Below, piece by piece: positions 20,489 through 29,602 of a DNA stretch of 64,000 bases. Below the pieces are notes generated by a model. It had not been told where the DNA came from, ran no database searches, and saw only the letters and a program-made list of their open reading frames with translations. A program made the position numbers and the translations under genes. Origin of the DNA: Diplonema japonicum (Eukaryota > Euglenozoa > Diplonemea > Diplonemida > Diplonemidae); the NCBI GenBank assembly GCA_964019335.1, contig OZ025699.1, positions 372,001-436,000 on the forward strand, in the 5' to 3' direction. Positions within the stretch are counted from its first letter, which is position 1; each line of letters begins with the position of its first letter.

Positions 20489-20930
20489 GAATGCATAAAA
20501 AGACAAAAAAGAGAAAAAAAAAGAAAAAAAAAAAACCGTCTTTTCTTCTTTTCGATTCGTAGGTTGGGTTTTTTTTTTCTTTTTTTTTTTTTTTTCTTTT
20601 CTTTTTTTTTCCTTCGGCCTGGGGCCATGCTGTCAAGAAACGCGTTTCCAAGCATTTTTTTTTTTTTTTTTTTTGAAAATAAAGAAACGGAAGCGTTTCC
20701 CCGTTTCTTGTCAGTATAGCCCTGGGGGGGGGCTGTTGCCAGCAAGTGGATAAAACTCGACTCATGGAGAATAACGGTCTCCAGTGGAAGAAGAAGAAGA
20801 AAGAAGAAGAGAAAAAAAAAGAGCAAGAAAGGGGAAGAAAGAAAGAAAAGAAAAAAAAAATAAGAAAAAACTCGAACTGTTTTAACTGTGTGCACACTGA
20901 GATGGGAGAATGAAAAAAAGAAATTTTTAT

Positions 20931-20968
20931 GAGGATGTCTTTGTGAGACGCCCCCTTGTTCTCATCTT

Positions 20969-20970
<2 letters not shown>
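20931..20970 (-). mobile_element. Retroelement 3' hairpin, 40-bp remnant
   Basis: Minus strand GAAGATGAGAACAAGGGGGC then GTCTCACAAAGAC, identical in core to the 3' ends at 10.2 and 41.2 kb. A run of 59 A on the plus strand (20971-21029) follows directly, so on the minus strand a T run marks the 5' truncation point. Confidence 0.65.

Positions 20971-21029
<59 letters not shown>
20971..21029 (+). repeat. A59 homopolymer
   Basis: Longest uninterrupted homopolymer I count in the window, 18 bp beyond the stop of the three-exon gene. Confidence 0.9.
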
Positions 21030-21030
<1 letters not shown>

Positions 21031-21046
21031 AAAAACACACTTTTAC

Positions 21047-21304
21047 TTAAACACCTTCGCCATATGGTGCTGCCTGGGCAGGGGGTGCACTTGGCTGAGG
21101 TTGCTGAGGTGCACTGGCTGGTGGAGGTCCAGTTGGTGCGGGCGCACAAGCTGGTGGAGGTGCAGAATAGCCAGTAGGTTGCGGCCCGTGTTGGGGAGGG
21201 GGTGCCTGGTGGTGAGGCTGCGGCCCACCATGTTGAGGCTGTTGCTGGTGCACTGGTACCCCCGTGGCTGGACGCTGGTGCTGAGGTTGATAGTACGCCT
21301 ACGA

Positions 21305-21341
<37 letters not shown>

Positions 21342-21645
21342 TAAGACATACCGGCTGCACAATAGTTGCCGGCTGCTGTCTTGGAACAGGTTCAATGCAT
21401 AAGTTGATGAAGCCATTGATCGGCCAGATAGTAAAGCATCCAACCCAGCACAAGCAAGCCTGTGGTGTGATATTTCTCTTAAGAGGAACCAAAAAAAAAA
21501 AGAGAAAAAAAAAAAGCCGTACCAAGACACTGCATCCCTCCACTTCCATCACAGAACAGGGTGGGCAGCAACACTTGTAGCAAGGGTTTTGCTGTTGATG
21601 TTGCACAACTATCGTTGTGGTCTGTGGGTGCTGGGGCTGGGCCAT
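21047..21645 (-). CDS. Three-exon small Cys-rich membrane protein, Gln/Pro-rich tail
   Basis: Best explained as a spliced gene of 160 aa. Exon 1 (21645-21523) encodes MAQPQHPQ... with CYKCCCPPC and ends before GTACGG. Intron 1 (21522-21460, 63 bp) ends CACCACAG. Exon 2 (21459-21352) encodes ACLCWVGCFTIWPINGFINL, a likely membrane segment, and ends before GTATGT. Intron 2 (21351-21299, 53 bp) is mostly homopolymer and ends CTCGTAG. Exon 3 (21298-21047) encodes a Q/P/H-rich tail ending APYGEGV and a stop. All joins are phase 0 and canonical GT-AG. The layout (Q-rich start, Cys knot, hydrophobic Cys-rich segment, Pro/Gln tail) loosely resembles LITAF or PLAC8-type small membrane proteins, but I cannot assign it. 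Confidence 0.7.
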
Positions 21646-21679
21646 TTTTTTTTTCTTTTTTTTTTTTTTCTTTTTTTTT

Positions 21680-22466
21680 TATTGGAACAGCAGCGCGTCG
21701 AACTGCGGGCAGTACCCAAGCTCCCTCTTCGCCTCCGCAGCGTCCGTCACTACGTCGTGGCCCTTGATCGAGGCCGTCCCCGCCGTCGGGGCGTAGTCCC
21801 CCGCCAGAACGGAGATGGTGCTCGTCTTCCCCGCCCCGTTCGTCCCCAAGAAGGCGAAGATCTCGTCCGTCTTCACACCGAACGTCACCTCGCGCACCGC
21901 GACCTTCGGAGGCTGGTTCCCGCGGGCCGGGTACACCTTTCGCACCCCGCGCACCTCCACCACGTCCCCGTCCCGCTTCGCCATCACCGCTGCCTTCTCC
22001 GCTGCGACGTCGTCGTCCATGATGGCGGCCCTTTCGTCCGCCACCCCGTCCGTGTTGGGAGGCGTCCGCAGCCCGAGCTTGTACCAGATCTCCGGGAAGT
22101 CGTGCGACATCGCCCCAAACGCGTACAGGGGGAACATGATGCACATGAACACGATGTCCCACCCCACCACGTCCATCGACAGCGGCGTGTCGGAGGTCGC
22201 TCCCATTCTGCGGTTCGCCGGCAGCTGTGCCAAGGCCAGGACCCCGTCCCCGAGGCAGAAGGCCGGGACCACGCGGAAGATGAACCGCAGCACCTTCGCC
22301 ACGTCCTTCGTTGAGCTGAGTAGCTGCAGAATCGCGATTGTGATGGTCAGCGCGAACCCCGAGAAGTAGTTCCCGAGCAGCACCGTGTTCTGCCCCGTCG
22401 TGGCGCTCTCGAAGTAGAAGGATGCAAAGTACGAGGCGAAGATCGCGGTCACCCCGTAGAAGAACT
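21680..22466 (-). pseudogene. ABCA transporter internal fragment
   Basis: A piece matching the second half of the ABCA gene at about 33390-34172: final membrane segments (MTAIFASYFASFYFESATTG), the linker and NBD2 as far as the Walker A motif (GTNGAGKTS) and GYCPQFDALL. It lacks start, signature and Walker B. Most of the DNA is identical, but in-frame changes (LLSSTKDV for GIESTEDV, and DGVADERAAI for a longer acidic linker) suggest it came from a different ABCA paralogue rather than from the 32-kb gene itself. Both ends stop abruptly in A/T-rich DNA. Confidence 0.85.
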
Positions 22467-22566
22467 TTTAAAAATGCCATAAAACTTCGTCTTACTTTTT
22501 TTCCTCCCCTGGCACGTAACAAAAAAAAAAAAAAAGAAGAAGAAGAAGAAAGAAGAGCGAAAATAT

Positions 22567-22815
22567 TAAAACACACGTTCATAAAAAAACCATCACACAG
22601 TTTTCGGCGGAAGAAGAGGCTGCACTTCCTTCGACTGTTCTATTTCATCACGTTGCCACCGCCTGCTCCTGCTCGTAGATAAGACGCTTATAGTCAGGTG
22701 CACGGCATCCCCCAACTAACGAACGCAGCCAACCCACAAGCGGATATAACATTTCAGCGCCAAGCCCCATCGACAACTAATAAAAAGCCCGAAGCACCCC
22801 GAACAAAAGGCCTTT
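22567..22815 (-). pseudogene. Partial duplicate of the MFS gene 3' end
   Basis: Matches the last part of the neighbouring carrier gene (22834-23205) with two internal deletions: about 22598-22735 copies 22845-22975, then blocks from about 23117-23205 follow. The ACACACGTTC...TTTTCGGCGG junction occurs in both copies. This is a non-coding tandem scrap just downstream of the gene. Confidence 0.8.
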
Positions 22816-22833
22816 TTAAAACACACGTTCACA

Positions 22834-24207
22834 TCACACGGTTTTCGGCGGAAGAAGAGGCTGCACTTCCTTCGACTGTTCTATTTCATCACGTTGCACC
22901 ACCTGCTCCTGCTCGTAGATAAGACGCTTATAGTCAGGTGCACGGCATCCCCCAACTAACGCAGCCAACCCACACGCCACATAAAGCACCATCGATATAA
23001 TGAACACAGTGAGCTTATACTCCTTTTCGTCAAGAAGATATTGGAAGAAAGAGATGAATGCAATGCCAAAAACCTGACCGGATGAGACAAGCAACCCAAC
23101 AGGAAGCGCTTCATCCAGCGGGTATAACATTTCAGCGCCAAGTTCCATGGACAGCGGGATGACAGGCATGATAAAAAGCCCGAAGCACCCCGAGCAAAGG
23201 CACAGCAGAACAAGCCTGTCGTTCCCTAAACAGAGGTAAAAAGCGAACAATGCAGTCGAACCGATACCCATCCACAGCAACAAAACAGATTTGTACCAGT
23301 GTGTCTTGTCGATTATGACACCAGTGACACCTGAACCGATGAATCCTGCCACGATGCTCACAGCGCTACAGATAGATGTTTCGGTATTGTCGTACCCATA
23401 AGGCGTAAGGATCTGGTTCATGACGGTGGCAAGGGTGTTGAAAGCGCCAAGAGCAAGGCCGAATGATAGACAAAGCAGCATGAAATACCCGTTTTTAAAA
23501 GCGATTTTTAATGTTGTTGCGTAAGTGGCTGCTTGGGATTCATTGCCTGTTGACGCGGATGGAGGTGTCAACGGGGCAGCGGTTACAACAACATATGAAA
23601 GAACACACGCGGCAAAAGCAATACACGCGAAAATCACGTTCACGATAAGCACGCCATCTGCATCGGAAGGAGTGGCATCGGTGTTAGAGGAATCGATGGA
23701 TTCAACGAATATAGGTGGGACGACAAACCCAAGCGCAGACCCGATCAGCTGCGCTGAAGAACCTATCACGGTTGCCAACGCCCTCTCATCATCCGGGAAC
23801 CACATCGCCGACACCTTTGCCGGAGCGTTTAACAGAAACGGTTGACCGATCGCCACCAACGACTGCCCTATAACAACAGCGGGAAACGTTGCTTTCGACA
23901 TTCCCACTATACGAAGCCCCGCTCCTATAAACCCGAGCCCACTTCCAAATAATACACCAGTTCTCAGGCCGTACTTCTCGAGGACCCAGCACGCGGGGAA
24001 ATTCACGGGGAGGTACCAAAACATGAAAAGCATGGACAGAATGTCGATCCATGTGGTGGAGACCTCATAGTAGAGCGAGGCCTCGTGGGTGATCTGAGAG
24101 TACGTGATCCAACAAGCGCTGTTTACCATAAGGCAGAGGCTGAAAACTCCTAGAACCAACCACCTTTTGGGGTAGGCCGTGTATTCGGCTGCTTGGGACT
24201 CGTCCAT
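22834..24207 (-). CDS. MFS transporter, SLC49/FLVCR-like
   Basis: A 457-aa polytopic membrane protein with about twelve hydrophobic segments. It starts MDESQAAEYTAYPKRWLVL. The opening YPKRWLVLGVFSLCLMVNSA and the second-segment pattern are typical of the SLC49 family (FLVCR1/2, DIRC2-like), whose members move haem, choline or related solutes; the substrate here cannot be told. The loop with KYGLRTGVLFGSGLGFIGAG fits the MFS segment 2-3 region, and WFPDDERALAT matches a conserved cytoplasmic motif of the family. The C-terminus is acidic and polar (EQEVQPLLPPKTV-like, with a dileucine). The start at 24207 is favoured over an upstream GTG or ATG in a G-rich leader. Confidence 0.85.
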   Translation of the reverse strand: MDESQAAEYTAYPKRWLVLGVFSLCLMVNSACWITYSQITHEASLYYEVSTTWIDILSMLFMFWYLPVNFPACWVLEKYGLRTGVLFGSGLGFIGAGLRIVGMSKATFPAVVIGQSLVAIGQPFLLNAPAKVSAMWFPDDERALATVIGSSAQLIGSALGFVVPPIFVESIDSSNTDATPSDADGVLIVNVIFACIAFAACVLSYVVVTAAPLTPPSASTGNESQAATYATTLKIAFKNGYFMLLCLSFGLALGAFNTLATVMNQILTPYGYDNTETSICSAVSIVAGFIGSGVTGVIIDKTHWYKSVLLLWMGIGSTALFAFYLCLGNDRLVLLCLCSGCFGLFIMPVIPLSMELGAEMLYPLDEALPVGLLVSSGQVFGIAFISFFQYLLDEKEYKLTVFIISMVLYVACGLAALVGGCRAPDYKRLIYEQEQVVQRDEIEQSKEVQPLLPPKTV

Positions 24208-24249
24208 GATGTTTCCTCTCTCCCCCCCTACCCCCATCTGAGATTTTCC

Positions 24250-24885
24250 TTTTTTTTTTTTTTTTTTTGAGCAGTGGTTTAATTTTCACAAGCGAAGTGG
24301 AGACGCTTCCAATCCAAACAGGCCGAGCATCGACACCTACTTCAACTCGAAAAATAGCAAAGCTCTACATTTAGGTGGGCAGAAATTCTCTCATGCAACT
24401 TTTTACAGAATTAAGTATAAAAAAGAAAAATATAAAAAAGAGAGAATAAGAAGAAGAAGAAAAAGAAAGAGGGGGAGAAAGGAGTACGAAAGAAAAGGAA
24501 GAAAGTTGTTCAAGAAGAAGGAATGGGGGGGATGGGGTGGTGTTTTTCACAATAAAACAAGTCAAAAAACTGTGGGGTTGTGAACAACCCTAGTTGTCGT
24601 TTACCCATTGTACTGTTAACATAAATTCTTCTTGGCATCCATGCCCCCCCCCCCCCCCCCCATCCATGAAGGGGGAAAAAGAAAGAAAAAAAAAAGAAGA
24701 ATAAAAAAAAAAAAGAGAGAGAGAGAGAGAGAGAAGATATTCCACATTCCCCGTACAAACTTTTTTTTTTTTTTTTAAAGAATTGCTCAGGTTCTTTAAG
24801 AAAGAGATTATTCATAACATGTAACACTGCCAAAGCATTCTTTTTTTTTTTTTCTTTCTTTTTTTTTCTAGTAATATTAGTTACT

Positions 24886-24926
<41 letters not shown>

Positions 24927-25424
24927 GGAGTGTTTGAGTTTTCCCCTTTTGTTTAGACTAGCCAAAGACTAGTGGGCGGAGGAGGAGGGGGGGGGGACTA
25001 CAATCTCGTTAGAGGGGGAAAAGCTTTTTTTTCGTTTACATATAGCAAAAGATCAGGGGAGGGAGGGGCAATTTTTCAAAAACGGCATATCGACTACACA
25101 AAGAGGTTTCACCAGTCCGTAGCCCCCATGTCCCTATTTAGCTTTTCTTTAATTCTTCACCAATGTACACCCAAATCCAGTATTTGAAAAAAAAAGGGGG
25201 GGGAAAAAAAGAGTCGGTTGATTGTTGTTGTTGACGAGCCCAACAAGATGCCCAGTATTCTTTTTTTCTTTTTTTTTTTTCTTTTTTAGCGCTAACTATT
25301 GTCAGCAATTTGTTTGTACATGCGGAATAATAATAAAAAAAAAAAAAAAAAAAAAGAAGAAGAAGAAGAAGAGAAGAAAAAAAATAAAAAAGAAAAAAAA
25401 GAGAGAGAGAAAAAAAAAAAAAAA
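24250..25424. repeat. Low-complexity intergenic stretch
   Basis: Alternating A, T, G and C runs (for example about 36 A near 24889-24924, about 18 C near 24643-24660) with (GA)n tracts. Candidate frames are almost entirely Lys/Phe runs and are not genes. A CCAACAA motif block near 25210-25262 weakly resembles the 25603-25700 repeat. Confidence 0.85.
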
Positions 25425-25465
25425 GATGTCTTTGAGGGAACCTGCAGTATGTGACAGGATCGCCT
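25425..25465 (-). mobile_element. Retroelement 3' hairpin remnant, second family
   Basis: Minus strand GGCGATCCTGTCACATACTG then CAGGTTCCCTCAAAGACATC and a T run. Same as 53152-53193 and, in opposite orientation, 63237-63272. Confidence 0.7.
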
Positions 25466-25602
25466 AAAAAAAAAAACTCAAAGTGCAAAAAAAAAAAAAA
25501 AAAAAACAACTTTGATTGCTTCACAACTTCTTTTTCCGCGCTGAAGGATGCATGGCTGCGGGAGGTGGGTTTGAGCAAAAAAAAAAAAAAAAAAAAAAAA
25601 AG

Positions 25603-25700
25603 AGTCGGTTGGTTGTTGTTTGTGCACAGCCAACCGGGATTGACAAACACTGTTTTGGGATAAGCCCAACAATGCCACCACTACTCTTTTTAACAATAAC
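25603..25700 (-). repeat. Interspersed hairpin repeat, third family
   Basis: Contains GGTTGGTTGTTGTTTGTGCA then CAGCCAACC (self-complementary ends) and GGATAAGCCCAACAATGC. Shared with 41895-41975. Possibly a third retroelement 3'-end family. Confidence 0.55.
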
Positions 25701-25870
25701 AATTCATTATCAATATATTGCTTTTCTTGTTCATGCGGAAGAAAAAAAAAAAAAAAAAAAAAAAAAAACAGCAACGAGGGTTAATAGATAATGGCTCATT
25801 TGGCGGGGTAACTATTTCGCCGTGGCATTCTAAAGGGGAAAGGCCACAGATGGCAAAAAATCAAGATACT

Positions 25871-25923
<53 letters not shown>

Positions 25924-26323
25924 CCCACTGAAGCGCAATAATGGGCGAGCAGCGTTAAATAAGTGAGCGAAATGTTTCATAGTCCCCACAGCTGCTCTGG
26001 GGGAGTTTGTGGTCTAACATGTGCGACCAAAATGCGACCCATGTTACCCCTGTGTGCCTCTGGGTGAAAGTTGTTCGCTTGGCAGTGCCTTTATTCTTGT
26101 CTCTCCGCCGAGCAGCACCCCGGCACAGACCTCCCTGAAATGATTCGCTTTTTTTTTTTTTTTTTTTTTGCCTCCAAAGAAAAGGAGGGACGACTGTTGT
26201 GCTCCTTTTAACCAAAATCTATTTTTCTTTTTTTTTTTTTTTTAAAAAATAAATTCTTCTTCTTCTTTTTTTTTGTTTTTTTTTTTGTTTTTCTTTTTTG
26301 GAAAAAAAAGAGAAAAAAAAAAA
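25701..26323. repeat. Homopolymer-rich spacer
   Basis: Includes about 27 A near 25742-25768 and about 50 T at 25873-25923. The less repetitive block 25924-26150 holds no frame or RNA gene that I can recognise. Confidence 0.75.
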
Positions 26324-27337
26324 GAGATGAGATAAAGGAGGTTCCTGTTTTGGAACGTCCCCCTTGTCTCTACTTATCTACCCCTTTCTCCCTTCTGGGG
26401 CCTCGGCCTTTCTTTCTTTTTTGGCTGTGTTGCCTTCCTCAAAGTATCCTCCCTTTCTTCTTGCCACTTTCTGCCCAGTTTCTTAAGGTCCTTCTTGGTT
26501 TTCTCTGATGCAAAAACTGGCCTTCTGTTCCATCCCAGACTCTTCTTCGCACCTATGGTTCTAAGCCCGTGGTTCTTCTTGCTCTCCGCTGGGAAGATCC
26601 GCTTGCCTCTGACCTTCTTCTGTATGCGTGCTGTGTCCCACCCTTCTTGGATTCTTTCCAGGAGGCCGTGGAAACTCCGCGCTTTCTTCTGTATCATGTC
26701 TAGATCACCCTTCTTCCCCGTGATCGGCTCGACGCCCAGCGTGTTCTCGAAGTCTAGTACGAGTTCCATTGTGGTGACTGTCGTCTTCCTCGGTCCATCG
26801 TACCACTTCAGCTTTTTGAGCCACTTGACGATGTCTTCACCGTGCTTCATCATCAGGCTCCCGCTCACATGCTTCCTCAGCTCCTTCCATTCAGGTGGCG
26901 CATGAGCGTTTCCTTCCGTTATCTGTTCCCAGGGGTGCGTCGTGTACGTTTCTAGCTTTCTCTTGTCCTGGAGAAGCTGGTCCCGTTTTGCCACCACTTC
27001 CAGCAGGTAGTATTGCGTCTTCCTCAGCCGGTGTTGGTGTGTTCGGTGACCACGCGGGAGCGTTCCATGTAGCTGCATGCAGATTGGCATTTCCGTCTTG
27101 CTGGCCACTACTTCTGCATGTACTTCCTTCTGTTGCACCTCCTTCGCCACACTGCATTCCCATAATGCGTGTCGCAGCATGTTGCTCTCGTCCTCCTCTG
27201 CACCGCACGCGTCGCATGTGACTTCGTCTGTTGTTGGTCTCTTGTTCACACGCTCGTGTGTCTCGTCCCCTTCCTCTTCCGAGCTGTCCTCGCTTTCGCT
27301 CTGCTCGCCCTCTGGGGGTGGTACCCGTCTGGTGATT
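26324..27337 (-). mobile_element. 5'-truncated retroelement copy A (zinc finger plus tail)
   Basis: The minus-strand frame (stop at 26374) encodes CDACGAEEDESNMLRHALWEC, a Cys-x2-Cys...His-x4-Cys finger of the kind found after RNase H in non-LTR retroelements, followed by LPRGHRTHQHRLRK, TTHPWEQITEG, WLKKLKWYDGP and LGWNRRPVFASEKTKKDLKK. The 3' untranslated end folds as GGAGGTTCC-loop-GGAACGTCCCCC and ends CTCATCTC followed by T. It is over 99% identical to the 50-kb copy over shared length; I see only a couple of base changes (for example NAHAPP versus NARAPP). Truncation at 27337 joins an unrelated A-rich sequence. A recent insertion. Confidence 0.85.
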
Positions 27338-27392
27338 AAAAAAAACTTTCAAAACTTTTACAAAGACCCCGGCCCACAGTCAAGCCAGGGGT

Positions 27393-27425
<33 letters not shown>

Positions 27426-27428
<3 letters not shown>

Positions 27429-27481
27429 TAAGTAGAGACAAGGGGGACGTTCCAAGACAGGAACCTCCTTTATCTCATCTC
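27426..27481 (+). mobile_element. Inverted 56-bp copy of the retroelement 3' end
   Basis: Same hairpin as the end of copy A but in the opposite orientation, ending CTCATCTC and then about 23 T. On its 5' side it is directly preceded by about 32 T. It lies 22 bp from the stop of the CS-domain gene. Confidence 0.8.
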
Positions 27482-27503
27482 TTTTTTTTTTTTTTTTTTT
27501 TTT

Positions 27504-29006
27504 TCAGAACGGCAGAGAAGGGAACGACTTCCTCGGGCTGCTTGGGGGTTGCACATCAAAGTCAATAGTTAACGTCCTCAAGGTGCGGTCGAAGTGAAGG
27601 CTCTTGGGCCCGTTCAGCACAGAAAAAGGCAACCGAGAATGAAAGAGGTTCACGATCCCTACCGAATTAGGCAGCATCTCCAAGTGCGCAAAGTTCATTT
27701 CGTAAGTAATCGGCAGGCTAACATTAACCGTAAGCCCCAAAGGGATGCCATCAGCGGTCTTGTCCCCCCCGTACTGCTTGAAGGTGACCATCGGCTCCTC
27801 AGTAGAAACAAAAACGGTTTCGGACACCTTCAGATCCATAAGGAGGAGGTTCGTGCTTTTGTTAAAGTGGAAGCAAAGAGGGTTTCTATCAACAGGCATC
27901 GGCAGGTAAAACTCAAACAGTTTCGGGACGAAAACACGGTTGCCTATAATCTGTAGGGCTGCCAGGGACACACCGTAAACGTGCGGCAAGTCCACCTCCA
28001 CGAGGAACCCTTCAGGAACGGACCCCCGACCGTACTTTCGAACCACAACTGTTTGTTTTGCAGCCTCTGTGAAGACGGTTCCCTTTGACGAAGTGTCGAA
28101 TTGAACCCTTTCACTGGAACCTCTTCTCGACATATCGCTCCAGTATTCCAGTACTTCATCGCTCGGCCGGCTCCAGTTTCTTGCTGCCCAGCTGTCATCC
28201 GTCATTTCTGATGAGTCCTCCGGCGCTATTTTAAATTCTATCGTTAGAACCTGCCCGGTCTGGTCATACCCGAAGCTGACAGGTGTAGTTTCTACAGCGA
28301 TAGGAAGGGGTATATCGAAGAGCAAAGGTACACGTACGTTCGTAGGAGTGACCTCCAACGACGATACACGCAAGTCGCGGATCGCCTGTGTCGTTACATG
28401 CACTTCTACGACAAGTGAATCCGCTGCTCTGTTCTGCCTTCGCATCTTCATATGGGTCGCCTCGCAACTGGCCTCCGAGGACTCGCTCGACAAGTGTGCT
28501 CGGTACAAATTGAAGGAAAGCTGCGGCATTACCTCGCTCCCGCGATATATACGCCAGCAAGCAATCGAGGCAACAACAGCGAAAACGCGTCTCAGATCGA
28601 TGTTGGCAATCAAATTGAAAGAGTTTTTGCTACAAAGGGAGTTGCGATTTAGGCTGCGAGAATTGACCGCTGTAGTGCTTGTCGTGAGCTTCGGGCTGGC
28701 GACTGAATGAAGGTCTACATTTTCAATATTATCGTCTGTGACAAAGAGCGACTTCCACATTGAGAAATAAGGACTCCCAACGGTGTTTGAAATGGAAGCA
28801 ACAATAATTGCCGACACCACAGCTGTTGATCTGCACGTGGCAACCAGGAGGCACGCCCTTGAAGCGATGGCGCCGGACACGATCAGTACCCCTTCCACCA
28901 TGTTATAGATGTCCGCGCTTCTTTGGAACGAGAAACGCTTTCTGATCTTGGGCGGTGGCTTTACTAAAACTATCATGTTGTCCAAGCTGTTCGTTCGCAC
29001 TTTCAT
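27504..29006 (-). CDS. Protein with three PIH1-type CS (HSP20-like) domains
   Basis: A 500-aa protein. The start MKVRTNSLDN is chosen because its ATG directly follows a GAGAG acceptor; everything further upstream is homopolymer. Residues about 36-75 contain hydrophobic stretches that could enter a membrane. Three beta-sandwich modules follow, at about 197-260, 333-394 and 424-485, each with the pattern L-V-E-V-x-L-P...L-F-x-x-x-L-P-x-P-V...F-x...L-x-I-x-F-x-V. This matches the C-terminal CS-like domain of PIH1D/kintoun proteins, which help Hsp90/R2TP assemble dynein arms and other complexes. No N-terminal PIH domain is visible, and three copies in a row is an unusual layout. Assignment is by pattern only. 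Confidence 0.65.
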   Translation of the reverse strand: MKVRTNSLDNMIVLVKPPPKIRKRFSFQRSADIYNMVEGVLIVSGAIASRACLLVATCRSTAVVSAIIVASISNTVGSPYFSMWKSLFVTDDNIENVDLHSVASPKLTTSTTAVNSRSLNRNSLCSKNSFNLIANIDLRRVFAVVASIACWRIYRGSEVMPQLSFNLYRAHLSSESSEASCEATHMKMRRQNRAADSLVVEVHVTTQAIRDLRVSSLEVTPTNVRVPLLFDIPLPIAVETTPVSFGYDQTGQVLTIEFKIAPEDSSEMTDDSWAARNWSRPSDEVLEYWSDMSRRGSSERVQFDTSSKGTVFTEAAKQTVVVRKYGRGSVPEGFLVEVDLPHVYGVSLAALQIIGNRVFVPKLFEFYLPMPVDRNPLCFHFNKSTNLLLMDLKVSETVFVSTEEPMVTFKQYGGDKTADGIPLGLTVNVSLPITYEMNFAHLEMLPNSVGIVNLFHSRLPFSVLNGPKSLHFDRTLRTLTIDFDVQPPSSPRKSFPSLPF

Positions 29007-29396
29007 CTCTCCCCCCCCCCCCCCCCCCACTCCCAGAAATTCTAAACAGTTTTTTTTTTTTTTTTTTCCGGATGCCGGTGAAAAAAAGTATGGGGGGGGG
29101 GGGGAGGGAGAAAGAAAAAAAAGGAGGAAACAAAAGGGGAACGTTGGCAACGTGTTCGGGTTGACAAACTTCTCCAGGGTTTTACCCGGCACGTACAAAC
29201 AAAAAGATGACGGTACTAGACTGGGGTGATCTGGTCCAATACGCGGACCTGGACTACCCCTCGGGAAGTACCGGCACGTACAAACAACGGCCAGTTCCTC
29301 TTTTTTTTTTTTTTTTTTTGTTACAAAGCATTTATCTTTCAAAAAAAGAAATTGATTTTTATAACTAAGTGCAACTTGTGCTGAGCAGCTTTTTAA

Positions 29397-29427
<31 letters not shown>

Positions 29428-29602
29428 GCTCGTGCGAAAAAAACGCTACCCGAAGGACCCTTTTGTTTTGATGTCCCCCCCCCCCCCCCCCCCTCCCCCC
29501 CAAAAAAAAAACTCCATGCACCTGAAATATATTTTCGCATCAACTACTATGCCTGGGGGGAGAGGGAGGTGAAAATAACCCTTTCTTGTAAAAGACGGGA
29601 AT
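29007..29602. repeat. Homopolymer spacer
   Basis: C and G runs (about 29012-29030, 29090-29103, 29475-29502) and several T runs. GGCACGTACAAACAA occurs twice (about 29189 and 29273). No gene. Confidence 0.8.

Noticed and set aside
20200-20900. Open frames made mostly of Lys or Phe
   Set aside because: They are translations of A/T homopolymers. The same applies to frames at 24.4-25.9, 31.8-32.6, 51.6-52.0 and 60.4-60.9 kb.
24972-25187. 71-codon plus-strand frame starting with Gly run
   Set aside because: Starts in a G homopolymer and shows no conserved pattern.
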